A stretch of 8,355 nucleotides of DNA from NCBI GenBank assembly GCA_017538775.1, contig JAFYIF010000163.1, positions 1 through 8,355 on the forward strand, given 5' to 3'. This DNA is from Oscillospiraceae bacterium (GTDB lineage: Bacteria > Bacillota > Clostridia > Oscillospirales > Oscillospiraceae). The notes beneath the pieces were generated by a model. That model did not search any database and was not told the origin of the DNA. It was given only the letters and a program-made list of their open reading frames with translations. A program made the position numbers and the translations under genes. How positions within the stretch are numbered: the first letter of the stretch is position 1; every line of letters starts with the position of its first letter. Of the stretch, positions 1-6,032 are shown in pieces.

Positions 1-320
1 AGCACGGCCAGCGGCCCTCCGGCCCCGCCCAGGCTGTTGGCGGAGTAGCCCACGGCGGCCAGAGAGAACAGCACCAGCGGCGGGCTTTTCAGCGCGTAGC
101 CGATGGCGATGGCCATGGCCGCGCCGCTGACCGCCGTGGCCGCCCCGCCCAGGGTGTTGAACAGGGGCAGACCGAACTGGGTCCCGACGGTGTTCAGGAT
201 GGTGCCGATGAGCAGGGAGCAGAAAAGCCCCTGCGCCATGGCCCCCAGCGCGTCGATGAAATACCGCCGCGCCGAAAATTCGATGTCCTTCCGCTTGAGA
301 AAGGCCCGGAAGCTGGACAT
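1..320 (-). CDS. PTS EIIC-like integral membrane protein (N-terminal part, cut by window edge)
   Basis: I translated this from the reverse complement: 106 N-terminal residues are visible and the C-terminus lies beyond position 1. The protein opens with a short basic stretch (FLKRKDIEFSARRYFIDALG), then a hydrophobic helix (residues about 25-45, LFCSLLIGTILNTVG), a Gly/Ala-rich segment (58-75) and a second helix containing KSPPLVLFSLAAVG (78-91). This pattern matches, from memory, the Firmicutes family annotated as 'PTS sugar transporter subunit IIC' (Pfam PTS_EIIC_2). Members are membrane proteins whose substrate is usually unassigned, and I see no EIIA or EIIB gene here. The start is set at ATG 318-320 because GGAGGAA at 327-333 sits 6 nt upstream. 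An in-frame ATG at 333-335 is possible but overlaps that SD. The gene begins 18 nt after the pncB stop and is probably co-transcribed with gltX-pncB. Confidence 0.82.
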   Translation of the reverse strand, partial: MSSFRAFLKRKDIEFSARRYFIDALGAMAQGLFCSLLIGTILNTVGTQFGLPLFNTLGGAATAVSGAAMAIAIGYALKSPPLVLFSLAAVGYSANSLGGAGGPLAV

Positions 321-326
321 ATGCAG

Positions 327-333
327 TTCCTCC
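327..333 (-). promoter_or_regulatory. Ribosome binding site of the EIIC-like gene
   Basis: On the minus strand GGAGGAA lies 6 nt before ATG 318-320. It falls inside the first codons of the alternative start at 333-335, so it favours the shorter protein. It lies wholly in the short gap after the pncB stop codon (339-341). Confidence 0.7.
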
Positions 334-338
334 ATACT

Positions 339-1787
339 TTACTCTCTCCCGCGCTTCAGCAGCAGCTCCTGCTTCAGCTCCCACAGCTTCGGGGACAGAT
401 CCACATAGTAGTTGTGCGGGTTGTCAAAGCGCTTGACCTCGTCCCAGAGCGTAGCCAGCTCCGCGTCGGCGTGGGCGCGGATCTCCTGCAAGGTCGGGCG
501 CTCGTAGACCAGCGCGCCCTTTTCAAAGATCGGCACCAGCAGCTCCCGGAGCTGATACTCGGTCTCGGTCCGGCGCTTCCAGATGTCCACCGGGTCGAAG
601 AGCTCCAGCGGCTCGCTGCCCACTTCCTCGTCGTGGAGGGCGATGTAGTCGGCGTAGCACTTGCCGGAGTCGTCGAAGACGCGGTAGACCTTCTTGAAGC
701 CGGGGTTCGTGATCTTCGCGGCGTTTTCGCTGATTTTGATTTTCGGGATGATGTTCCCCTGCCCGTCCTCCACGGCGGTGAGCTTGTAGACCCCGCCGAA
801 GACGCTTTCGCTCCGGGCGGTGATCAGCCGCTCGCCCACGCCGAAGCAGTCGATGGAAGCCCCCTGGCGGAGCAGCTCGGTGATCAGGTGCTCGTCCAGG
901 GAGTTGGAGCAGGTGATGGCGCAGCTCTGCCAGCCCGCCTCGTCCAGCATCTGCCGGGCGCGGCGGGTCAGGTAGGCCATGTCGCCGCTGTCCAGGCGGA
1001 TGCCGCATTTCGTGATGCCCTGGGGCCGCAGCACCTCGTCAAAGACCCGGATGGCGTTGGGGATGCCGCTGCCCAGGGTGTCGTAGGTGTCCACCAGCAG
1101 CGTGGCGTTGGTGGGATAGACCTGGCAGTAGGTCTTGAAGGCCTCATACTCGCTGTCGAACATCTGGACCCAGGAGTGGGCCATGGTGCCCCCGGCCCGG
1201 ACGCCGTACATCTGGTCGGAGATGGTGCAGGCGGTCCCGGCGCAGCCGCCGATGTAGGCCGCCCGCGCCCCGGTGATGGCCGCGTCCGTGCCCTGGGCCC
1301 GGCGGGAGCCGAATTCCAGCACGGTCCGCCCGGCGGCGGCCCGGCAGATGCGGCTGGACTTGGTGGCGATCAGACTCTGGTGGTTCAGCTCGAGCAGCAC
1401 ATAGGTCTCGATCATCTGCGCCTCGATGGCCGGGGCGCGGACGGTCATGATCGGCTCGCCGGGGAAGACCGGGGTGCCCTCCGGCACGGCCCAGATGTCG
1501 CCGGTGAAGCGGAACTGCCGGAGATAGTCCAGGAATTCCTCGGAAAACAGCCCCCGGGAGCGGAGATAGGCGATGTCCTCCTCGCTGAAATGCAGGTCCA
1601 GGATATAGTCGATGACCTGATCCAGCCCCGCGCAGACCGCGAAGCCGCCGCCGTCCGGCACCCGGCGGAAGAACACGTCGAAGTAGGTGATGCGGTCCCG
1701 GTACCCGCATTGCAGGTAGCCGTTGCCCATGGTCAGCTCGTAAAAGTCGCAGAGCATGGTCAGGTTGAGCTTGTCGTTCTGTTTCAT
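339..1787 (-). CDS. pncB: Nicotinate phosphoribosyltransferase
   Basis: It makes nicotinate mononucleotide from nicotinate and PRPP, normally coupled to ATP hydrolysis: the entry step of the Preiss-Handler route of NAD salvage in the cytoplasm. The 482-residue product fits the long Firmicutes form. Visible family features are the N-terminal LTMLCDFYELTMGNGY (residues 9-24), LEFGSRRAQG (157-166), the block GGTMAHSWVQMF (199-210) with His204 as the likely phosphorylated histidine, the phosphate-binding-type RLDSGD (264-269) and FGVGERLIT (315-323). The C-terminal domain ends around NPHNYYVDLS. The ATG overlaps the gltX stop in an ATGA arrangement (1784-1787), and GGAGG at 1795-1799, inside the gltX end, is spaced 7 nt from it, so translational coupling is likely. 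No key residue looks missing. Confidence 0.96.
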   Translation of the reverse strand: MKQNDKLNLTMLCDFYELTMGNGYLQCGYRDRITYFDVFFRRVPDGGGFAVCAGLDQVIDYILDLHFSEEDIAYLRSRGLFSEEFLDYLRQFRFTGDIWAVPEGTPVFPGEPIMTVRAPAIEAQMIETYVLLELNHQSLIATKSSRICRAAAGRTVLEFGSRRAQGTDAAITGARAAYIGGCAGTACTISDQMYGVRAGGTMAHSWVQMFDSEYEAFKTYCQVYPTNATLLVDTYDTLGSGIPNAIRVFDEVLRPQGITKCGIRLDSGDMAYLTRRARQMLDEAGWQSCAITCSNSLDEHLITELLRQGASIDCFGVGERLITARSESVFGGVYKLTAVEDGQGNIIPKIKISENAAKITNPGFKKVYRVFDDSGKCYADYIALHDEEVGSEPLELFDPVDIWKRRTETEYQLRELLVPIFEKGALVYERPTLQEIRAHADAELATLWDEVKRFDNPHNYYVDLSPKLWELKQELLLKRGRE

Positions 1788-3277
1788 TGCGCAGCCTCCA
1801 GTTTCTCAATGCCCCGGCGCAGCCGCCGCAGGGCCTCCTCTTTGCCCAAAATCCGGGCGATCTCCACCGCGCCGCCGGGGGTGACGGCCCGGCCCGCCAG
1901 CGCCACGCGCAGCGGCCACATGATCTTTGCGTTCTTGCAGCCCTGCCGCTCCGCCTGCTCGGTCAGCAGGGCCAGGATGTGCCCGTCGTCCCAGTCTGTC
2001 AGCGCTTCCAGCTCCGGCAGCAGGGTTTTCAAAGTTTCCAGACTGCCGGGCCTGTCCGTCTTGCTCTTCTTGTGGACATAGAGCGCCGTGTCGTAGTCCG
2101 GCAGGGCCTGGAAGAAGTCCACCTTCTCCGGGATCTCCGTCAGCACCTCCGTCCGCTGCTGCAAGAGCGCGGCGACGGCGGCGGCGTCGATGGACGCAGC
2201 CGGCACGGTCTGGCGAATCCAGGGTTCCGCCACGGCGGCGAAGCGCTCCGGCGGCATGGCCCGGATGTAGGCGGCGTTGAAGTGGCGCAGCTTCTCGATG
2301 TCGAAGATGGCCGGGGACTTGCTGATGCCCTCCAGGTCGAAGACCTCCGCCAGCTCCGCCAGGGAGAAGATCTCCCGCTCGGCCAGCTCCCCCCGGGGAC
2401 TCCAGCCCAGCAGGGCCACATAGTTCAGGATCGCCTCCGTGAGGAAGCCCGCGGCGCGCAGGTCCTCATAGGTGCCGTCCCCGTCCCGCTTGCTCAGCTT
2501 GTGCTGGGCGTCCCGCATCACCGGGGAGCAGTGGACGTATCTGGGCACCGGCCAGCCGAAGCCCTCATAGAGCAGGTTGTACTTCGGGGCGCTGGACAGG
2601 TATTCGCTGCCCCGCACCACATGGGTGATGCCCATCATGTGGTCGTCGATGACGTTGGCGAAGTTGTAGGTGGGCAGGCCGTCGCGCTTGATCAGCACCT
2701 GGTCGTCCAGGGTCTTGTTCTCCACCGTGATGTCGCCGAAGCGCTCGTCGTGGAAGGTGGTGGTCCCGCTGTGGGGGATGCGCTGGCGGATGACGTAGGG
2801 CGCGCCCGCGGCCAGCCGCTCCTCGGCCTCCGCCTGGCAGAGGCTGCGGCAGGGGTCGTCGGGCCGGGCGAAGTCGCCGACGGCCTCCTCGCTCTCGGTC
2901 TTTTCGCAGAAGCAGTAGTAGGCGTGGCCGCGCTCCACCAGCCAGCGGGCGTATTTGCCGTAAAAGGGCTTGCGCTCGCTCTGCACATAGGGGGCCACCG
3001 GGCCGCCCAGGTCGGGGCCCTCATCGTGGTCCAGGCCGCACTCGTTCAGCGTGCGGTAGATCACCTCCGTCGCCCCTTCCACCAGCCGCCCCTGGTCCGT
3101 GTCCTCGATGCGCAGCAGGAACTTCCCCCCCGCGTGCCGGGCGATGAGCCAGGTGTAGAGCGCCGTGCGCAGATTGCCCACGTGCATGAAGCCCGTGGGG
3201 CTGGGGGCAAAGCGGGTGCGCACCCCCTCATGGGGGATCTTCGCCTCCTGCGCCTCGATCCATTTCATGTCCGCCAT
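1784..3277 (-). CDS. gltX: Glutamyl-tRNA synthetase
   Basis: This class I aminoacyl-tRNA synthetase charges tRNA-Glu with glutamate in the cytoplasm. The 497-residue product has the RFAPSPTGFMHVGNLRTALY block (residues 22-41), where HVGN (32-35) is the HIGH-type signature, and KLSKRDGD (260-267) as the KMSKS-type loop. LLRIEDTD (54-61) and the SPAIFDIEKLRHFN region (321-334) are also typical. Cys122, Cys124, Cys143 and Cys147 could form a zinc site like that of some bacterial GluRS enzymes; this is inference. The C-terminal anticodon-binding domain ends with KIMWPLRVALAGRAVTPGG (451-469). The ATG at 3277 is preferred because an AGGAGAGGA tract lies just upstream, whereas ATG 3268 has no SD. 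Whether it discriminates against tRNA-Gln cannot be read from sequence; no gatCAB gene is in view. It is the first gene of the gltX-pncB-EIIC operon. Confidence 0.97.
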   Translation of the reverse strand: MADMKWIEAQEAKIPHEGVRTRFAPSPTGFMHVGNLRTALYTWLIARHAGGKFLLRIEDTDQGRLVEGATEVIYRTLNECGLDHDEGPDLGGPVAPYVQSERKPFYGKYARWLVERGHAYYCFCEKTESEEAVGDFARPDDPCRSLCQAEAEERLAAGAPYVIRQRIPHSGTTTFHDERFGDITVENKTLDDQVLIKRDGLPTYNFANVIDDHMMGITHVVRGSEYLSSAPKYNLLYEGFGWPVPRYVHCSPVMRDAQHKLSKRDGDGTYEDLRAAGFLTEAILNYVALLGWSPRGELAEREIFSLAELAEVFDLEGISKSPAIFDIEKLRHFNAAYIRAMPPERFAAVAEPWIRQTVPAASIDAAAVAALLQQRTEVLTEIPEKVDFFQALPDYDTALYVHKKSKTDRPGSLETLKTLLPELEALTDWDDGHILALLTEQAERQGCKNAKIMWPLRVALAGRAVTPGGAVEIARILGKEEALRRLRRGIEKLEAAQ

Positions 3278-3327
3278 TTTGCGTTTCCTCTCCTCGGTCC
3301 TCGTGTTGTCAGCATGGATATATGGTT

Positions 3328-3355
3328 ATTATATGGAAGCGCGGCGAAAAGTCAA
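3328..3355 (-). promoter_or_regulatory. Sigma-A-type promoter of the gltX-pncB-EIIC operon
   Basis: Reading the minus strand, -35 TTGACT (3350-3355) and a consensus -10 TATAAT (3328-3333) are separated by 16 bp. Transcription would start near 3321, giving a leader of about 44 nt before the gltX ATG. That is too short for a T-box or other large riboswitch. Confidence 0.8.
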
Positions 3356-3360
3356 TGCAA

Positions 3361-3413
3361 TTTCCCCGGATTTGCCCCGGGGCGGCGCAAAATGCCGGTG
3401 CTTTCCGGGAAAA
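3361..3413. promoter_or_regulatory. Nested dyad between the divergent gltX and trpS promoters
   Basis: TTTCCCCGGA (3361-3370) and TCCGGGAAAA (3404-3413) form an inverted repeat matching at 9 of 10 positions. Inside it lie TTTGC (3371-3375) paired with GCAAA (3387-3391) and the perfect palindrome GCCCCGGGGC (3374-3383). The structure fills the space between the two -35 elements. It could bind a regulator of both promoters, or be chance symmetry in GC-rich DNA. No protein is implicated. Confidence 0.35.
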
Positions 3414-3417
3414 TGAT

Positions 3418-3446
3418 TTGTAAACGGACAAAGGCTATGGTATAAT
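3418..3446 (+). promoter_or_regulatory. Sigma-A-type promoter of trpS with extended -10
   Basis: -35 TTGTAA (3418-3423), a 17-bp spacer and a consensus TATAAT (3441-3446), preceded by TGG (3438-3440) as an extended -10. The predicted start is near 3453, leaving a leader of about 53 nt before the trpS ATG at 3506. Confidence 0.85.
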
Positions 3447-3457
3447 GTCTCCGTTCG

Positions 3458-3480
3458 GTCCCCGGCGCGGGGTCCGGGAC
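3458..3480 (+). promoter_or_regulatory. GC-rich hairpin in the trpS leader
   Basis: Two alternative stems are visible just upstream of the trpS SD (AGAAAGGA, 3491-3498). One is CCCCG/CGGGG with a 3-nt loop (3460-3472). The other pairs GTCCCCGG (3458-3465) with CCGGGAC (3474-3480) around one bulged C. No T run follows, so it is not an intrinsic terminator. It may stabilise the mRNA or have no role. Confidence 0.35.
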
Positions 3481-3505
3481 GTTTGCAGAGAGAAAGGACA
3501 CACAC

Positions 3506-4513
3506 ATGGAAACCACGGAACGCAAAAAAGTCATGCTGTCGGGCATCCAGCCCTCCGGCGACCTGCACATCGGCAACTATCTGGGTGCGATCCGCAACTG
3601 GGGCGCGCGCAGCGACGACTATGACTGCTATTACTTCATGGCGGATATGCACACCATCACCGTGCGCCAGAACCCGGCGGAGCTGCGGCGGCGGACCCTG
3701 GCCCAGCTGGCCCAGTACATCGCCTGCGGGCTGGACCCGGCGCGCAACACCCTCTTCATCCAGAGCCACGTCCCCGCCCACGCGGAGCTGGGCTGGGTGC
3801 TGAACTGCTATACCATGTTCGGCGAGCTGAGCCGCATGACCCAGTTCAAGGACAAGTCCCAGAAGAACGCCGACAACATCAACGGCGGGCTCTTCACCTA
3901 TCCGGCCCTGATGGCCGCGGACATTCTGCTCTATCAGCCGGACTATGTGCCCGTGGGGGAGGACCAGAAGCAGCACGTGGAGCTGACGCGGGACGTGGCC
4001 GTGCGCTTCAACCACGTCTACGGCGAGGTCTTCAAGGTCCCGGAGCCCTACATCCCCAAGGTGGGGGCGCGGGTGATGATGCTGAGCGAGCCGGAGCGGA
4101 AGATGAGCAAATCCGACCCAAACGGCTGCGTGTTTTTGATGGAAAAGCCGGAGGACATCCTGCGGAAGTTCAAGCGCGCCGTCACCGACAGCGAGACGGG
4201 CCGCTGCGTCTACTACGACCCCCAGCGCAAGCCCGGCGTCAGCAACCTGATGGACATCTACGCCGCCGTCACCGGGAAAAACTATGAGGACATCGAACGG
4301 GAGTTCGAGGGCCGGGGCTACGGCGTCTTCAAACCCGCCGTCGGCGAGGCCGTGGTCGAGTACTTCCGCCCGATCCGGGAGGAGGCCGCCCGCATCCTGG
4401 CGGACAAGGCCTATCTCCAGAGCGTCTACCGCGCCGGAGCGGAAAAAGCCGCCGCCATCGCAGCGCGGACGCTCCGCAAGGTGTATAAAAAAGTCGGCTT
4501 CGTCGAGCGCTGA
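3506..4513 (+). CDS. trpS: Tryptophanyl-tRNA synthetase
   Basis: This class Ic synthetase charges tRNA-Trp in the cytoplasm. The 335-residue product is the usual bacterial length. The N-terminal signature LSGIQPSGDLHIGNYLGAI (residues 11-29) contains HIGN as the HIGH-type motif. MADMHTIT (45-52), ALMAADILLYQPDYVPVGED (134-153, tryptophan-pocket region) and ERKMSKSDPN (197-206, complete KMSKS loop) are all present. The C-terminal helical part (about 245-335) looks intact. The ATG at 3506 has AGAAAGGA 7 nt upstream and a strong promoter in front. It diverges from gltX and is followed by a 400-bp non-coding stretch. Many Firmicutes trpS genes have T-box leaders; this one has no room for one. Confidence 0.97.
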   Translation: METTERKKVMLSGIQPSGDLHIGNYLGAIRNWGARSDDYDCYYFMADMHTITVRQNPAELRRRTLAQLAQYIACGLDPARNTLFIQSHVPAHAELGWVLNCYTMFGELSRMTQFKDKSQKNADNINGGLFTYPALMAADILLYQPDYVPVGEDQKQHVELTRDVAVRFNHVYGEVFKVPEPYIPKVGARVMMLSEPERKMSKSDPNGCVFLMEKPEDILRKFKRAVTDSETGRCVYYDPQRKPGVSNLMDIYAAVTGKNYEDIEREFEGRGYGVFKPAVGEAVVEYFRPIREEAARILADKAYLQSVYRAGAEKAAAIAARTLRKVYKKVGFVER

Positions 4514-4558
4514 GGGCGCGGGACGGACGGGGCGCTTGTCCGACGTTCTCCCTCTTCC

Positions 4559-4593
4559 GGCGCTGCGCGCCACCTTCCCCCGCTGGGGGAAGG
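4559..4593. repeat. Two adjacent perfect hairpins
   Basis: The first is GGCGC/GCGCC with loop TGC (4559-4571). The second is CCTTCCCCC/GGGGGAAGG with loop GCT (4573-4593), a 9-bp stem. No T tract follows on either strand, so intrinsic termination is unlikely. They sit at the left end of the inverted-repeat element, 46 bp after the trpS stop, and could protect the 3' end of trpS mRNA. Confidence 0.7.
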
Positions 4594-4739
4594 AACGAGT
4601 CGCAGCCGGGTGCGTGGGCTTTGAGGAAGGAACAAACCGTTCCGCTGGCGCGTCGGCTTCGAACGGAACCGTCCGTTTCGCGAATGCGTCGATTATAAGG
4701 CAAATGCCAAAGGCCACAGCTCCTTGCCCTCCCCGTGTA

Positions 4740-4793
4740 GGTGCCGGCGTCCCCGACGGCCCCGGAGGTGCCGGCGTCCCCGACGGCCCCGGA
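4740..4793. repeat. Tandem direct repeat, two exact 27-bp copies
   Basis: The unit at 4740-4766 (starting GGTGCCGGCGTCC, ending GGCCCCGGA) is repeated without change at 4767-4793. One extra G and a partial third unit (GGTGCCG, 4795-4801) follow. The unit length is a multiple of three, so both strands read as Pro/Gly-rich peptides, but no supported gene covers it. Such arrays change copy number by slippage. Confidence 0.9.
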
Positions 4794-4913
4794 GGGTGCC
4801 GCAGCAGCAGGAGAGGGAGAACGTCAAACCTCCGCCCAACGTACAAACCCTGCTGTCAGCCCCCCACCCCAAACATTCTCCTCCAGAAATAAGAAATCAG
4901 GAGACGATTCACT

Positions 4914-6032
4914 ATGCTATTTCCTGAGATGAATTCCTGGCTGCGCCTGCTTCTGGCGCTGTCCATTGCGCTGGTCATCTCCTTCGGCACCACGCCCATC
5001 GTCAAGCTCTTTGCCCAGAAGCTGGGGGCCATGGACGTGCCGGACCAGGAGCGCCACATCCACGCCCAGCCCACGCCCCGCATGGGCGGCATGGCCATCT
5101 TTCTGGGCTTCCTGATCGGCGTGCTGCTGTTCGTGGAGCTGACGCCCCCGGTGCAGGGCATCCTGATCGGCGCGGTCATCATCGTCGCCACCGGCGTGGT
5201 GGACGACATCGTGAGCCTGCGCTACTGGATGAAGCTGGCCGGGCAGCTGCTGGCCGCGGTGATCGCCGTGGCCCACGGCGTGGTCATCCAGGGCCTGATG
5301 AACCCCAACGTCTTCTCCGGGGAGGAGACCCTGGTGGTGGGCATTCTCTCCATCCCGATCACGATCCTCTGGATCGTCGGCGTCACCAACGCCGTGAACC
5401 TGATCGACGGGCTGGACGGCCTGGCCTGCGGCGTCTCCGCCATCAGCTCCGTCACGATGCTGGTGGCCGCCCTGCTGGTGGCCGAGCCCAACGTGGCCCT
5501 GCTGCTGGCGGCCCTGACCGGGGCCTGTCTGGGCTTCATCCCCTACAACTTCAACCCCGCCAAGATCTTCATGGGCGACACCGGCGCGCTGCTGCTGGGC
5601 TATGTGCTGGCCACGGTCAGCATCCTGGGCCTGTTCAAGTTCTACGCGGTGATGACCTTCCTGGTGCCGGTGCTGGCCCTGGCCCTGCCCCTCTTTGACA
5701 CGGCCTTCGCCATCATCCGCCGGGTGCTGCGCGGTCAGAACCCGATGACTCCGGACCGGGGCCACCTGCACCACCGGCTCATCGACCACGGCCTGAGCCA
5801 GAAACAGGCCGTCGCCGTGCTCTACTCCCTGTCCGCCATGCTGGGCCTGACCGCCGTGGTCCTCTGCACCACCGGGAAGCTGCGCCTGCTGCTGCTGGGC
5901 GTGGAGCTGGCCGTGGCTGTGGCCGTGGGCATCTTCGTCTACCGCACCATCGAACACCCGGCCCACCCGGTCCAGGAGCCGGAGAGCCCCGCCGCACCGG
6001 CGGAGAATGAGGAGAAGGGGGAACAGCCGTGA
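4914..6032 (+). CDS. Polyprenyl-phosphate GlcNAc-1-phosphate transferase (TagO/WecA/MraY family)
   Basis: The family transfers a sugar-1-phosphate, usually GlcNAc-1-P from UDP-GlcNAc, to undecaprenyl phosphate on the inner membrane face, starting teichoic-acid-like or other surface polymers. The 372-residue product is a multi-pass membrane protein of about ten or eleven helices. Family motifs are PTPRMGGMAIF (residues 53-63), the Asp pair in GVVDDIVSLR (94-103), TNAVNLIDGLDGLACG (158-173), KIFMGDTGALLLGY (217-230) and DRGHLHHRLID (281-291), the last placing it with TagO/WecA rather than MraY. An acidic, Pro-rich tail follows the last helix (about 347-372). ATG 4914 has AGGAGA about 10 nt upstream; ATG 4929 lacks an SD. 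The gene overlaps the epimerase gene by 4 nt, which supports a role in ManNAc-containing polymer synthesis. The acceptor and final polymer are inferred. Confidence 0.93.
   Translation: MLFPEMNSWLRLLLALSIALVISFGTTPIVKLFAQKLGAMDVPDQERHIHAQPTPRMGGMAIFLGFLIGVLLFVELTPPVQGILIGAVIIVATGVVDDIVSLRYWMKLAGQLLAAVIAVAHGVVIQGLMNPNVFSGEETLVVGILSIPITILWIVGVTNAVNLIDGLDGLACGVSAISSVTMLVAALLVAEPNVALLLAALTGACLGFIPYNFNPAKIFMGDTGALLLGYVLATVSILGLFKFYAVMTFLVPVLALALPLFDTAFAIIRRVLRGQNPMTPDRGHLHHRLIDHGLSQKQAVAVLYSLSAMLGLTAVVLCTTGKLRLLLLGVELAVAVAVGIFVYRTIEHPAHPVQEPESPAAPAENEEKGEQP

Larger units (their letters stand above)
4542..4825. repeat. 284-bp interval bounded by 14-bp inverted repeats (possible MITE or palindromic repeat element)
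   Basis: GACGTTCTCCCTCT at 4542-4555 recurs as its exact reverse complement at 4812-4825. Similarity continues inward imperfectly to the CACC/GGTG near 4571-4574 and 4795-4798, giving arms of about 30 bp. Inside are hairpins at 4559-4571 and 4573-4593, a short dyad AACGGA/TCCGTT (4662-4677), a direct repeat GGAAGGAAC (4587-4595 and 4625-4633) and the 27-bp tandem repeat. There is no transposase and no clear target-site duplication beside the arms. The layout resembles non-autonomous miniature elements or mosaic intergenic repeats. Only one copy is in the window, so repeat status in the genome is inferred. Confidence 0.5.
4514..4913. other. Intergenic stretch with no convincing gene
   Basis: Open frames cross this stretch on both strands, but they are Arg/Pro-rich, lack family features and have no well-placed start. 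A weak hairpin CGGAC/GTCCG (4524-4542) follows trpS without a T run, so I see no clear intrinsic terminator. TATAAG (4694-4699) on the plus strand and TATAAT (4692-4697) on the minus strand both lack a good -35 partner, so no firm promoter for the downstream operon can be named. Most of the stretch is the inverted-repeat element listed separately. The last 88 bp lead to the SD AGGAGA (4899-4904) of the next gene. Confidence 0.6.

Noticed and set aside
321..2081. Long plus-strand open frame (586 codons) across pncB and gltX
   Set aside because: It lies antisense to two clear enzymes, is Gly/Ala/Val/Gln/His-rich without motifs, and is explained by high GC content.
1787..3445. Long plus-strand open frame (552 codons) opposite gltX
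   Set aside because: It is a mirror of gltX with low-complexity composition and no SD or family features.
4573..4593. 9-bp hairpin as the intrinsic terminator of trpS
   Set aside because: No T run follows the stem on either strand.
4426..4703. Small Arg/Pro/Ser-rich open frames within the trpS-wecA gap
   Set aside because: They translate the palindromic repeats, lack SD sites, and show no coding composition like the neighbours.
3329..4846. Long minus-strand open frame opposite trpS, with collagen-like Pro/Gly repeats at its start
   Set aside because: It is antisense to trpS. The repeats come from the 27-bp tandem DNA repeat, and no start signal is present.
4917..5966. Minus-strand open frame opposite the transferase gene
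   Set aside because: It is a His/Gln/Gly/Asp-rich shadow frame without motifs; the plus-strand gene has all family signatures.
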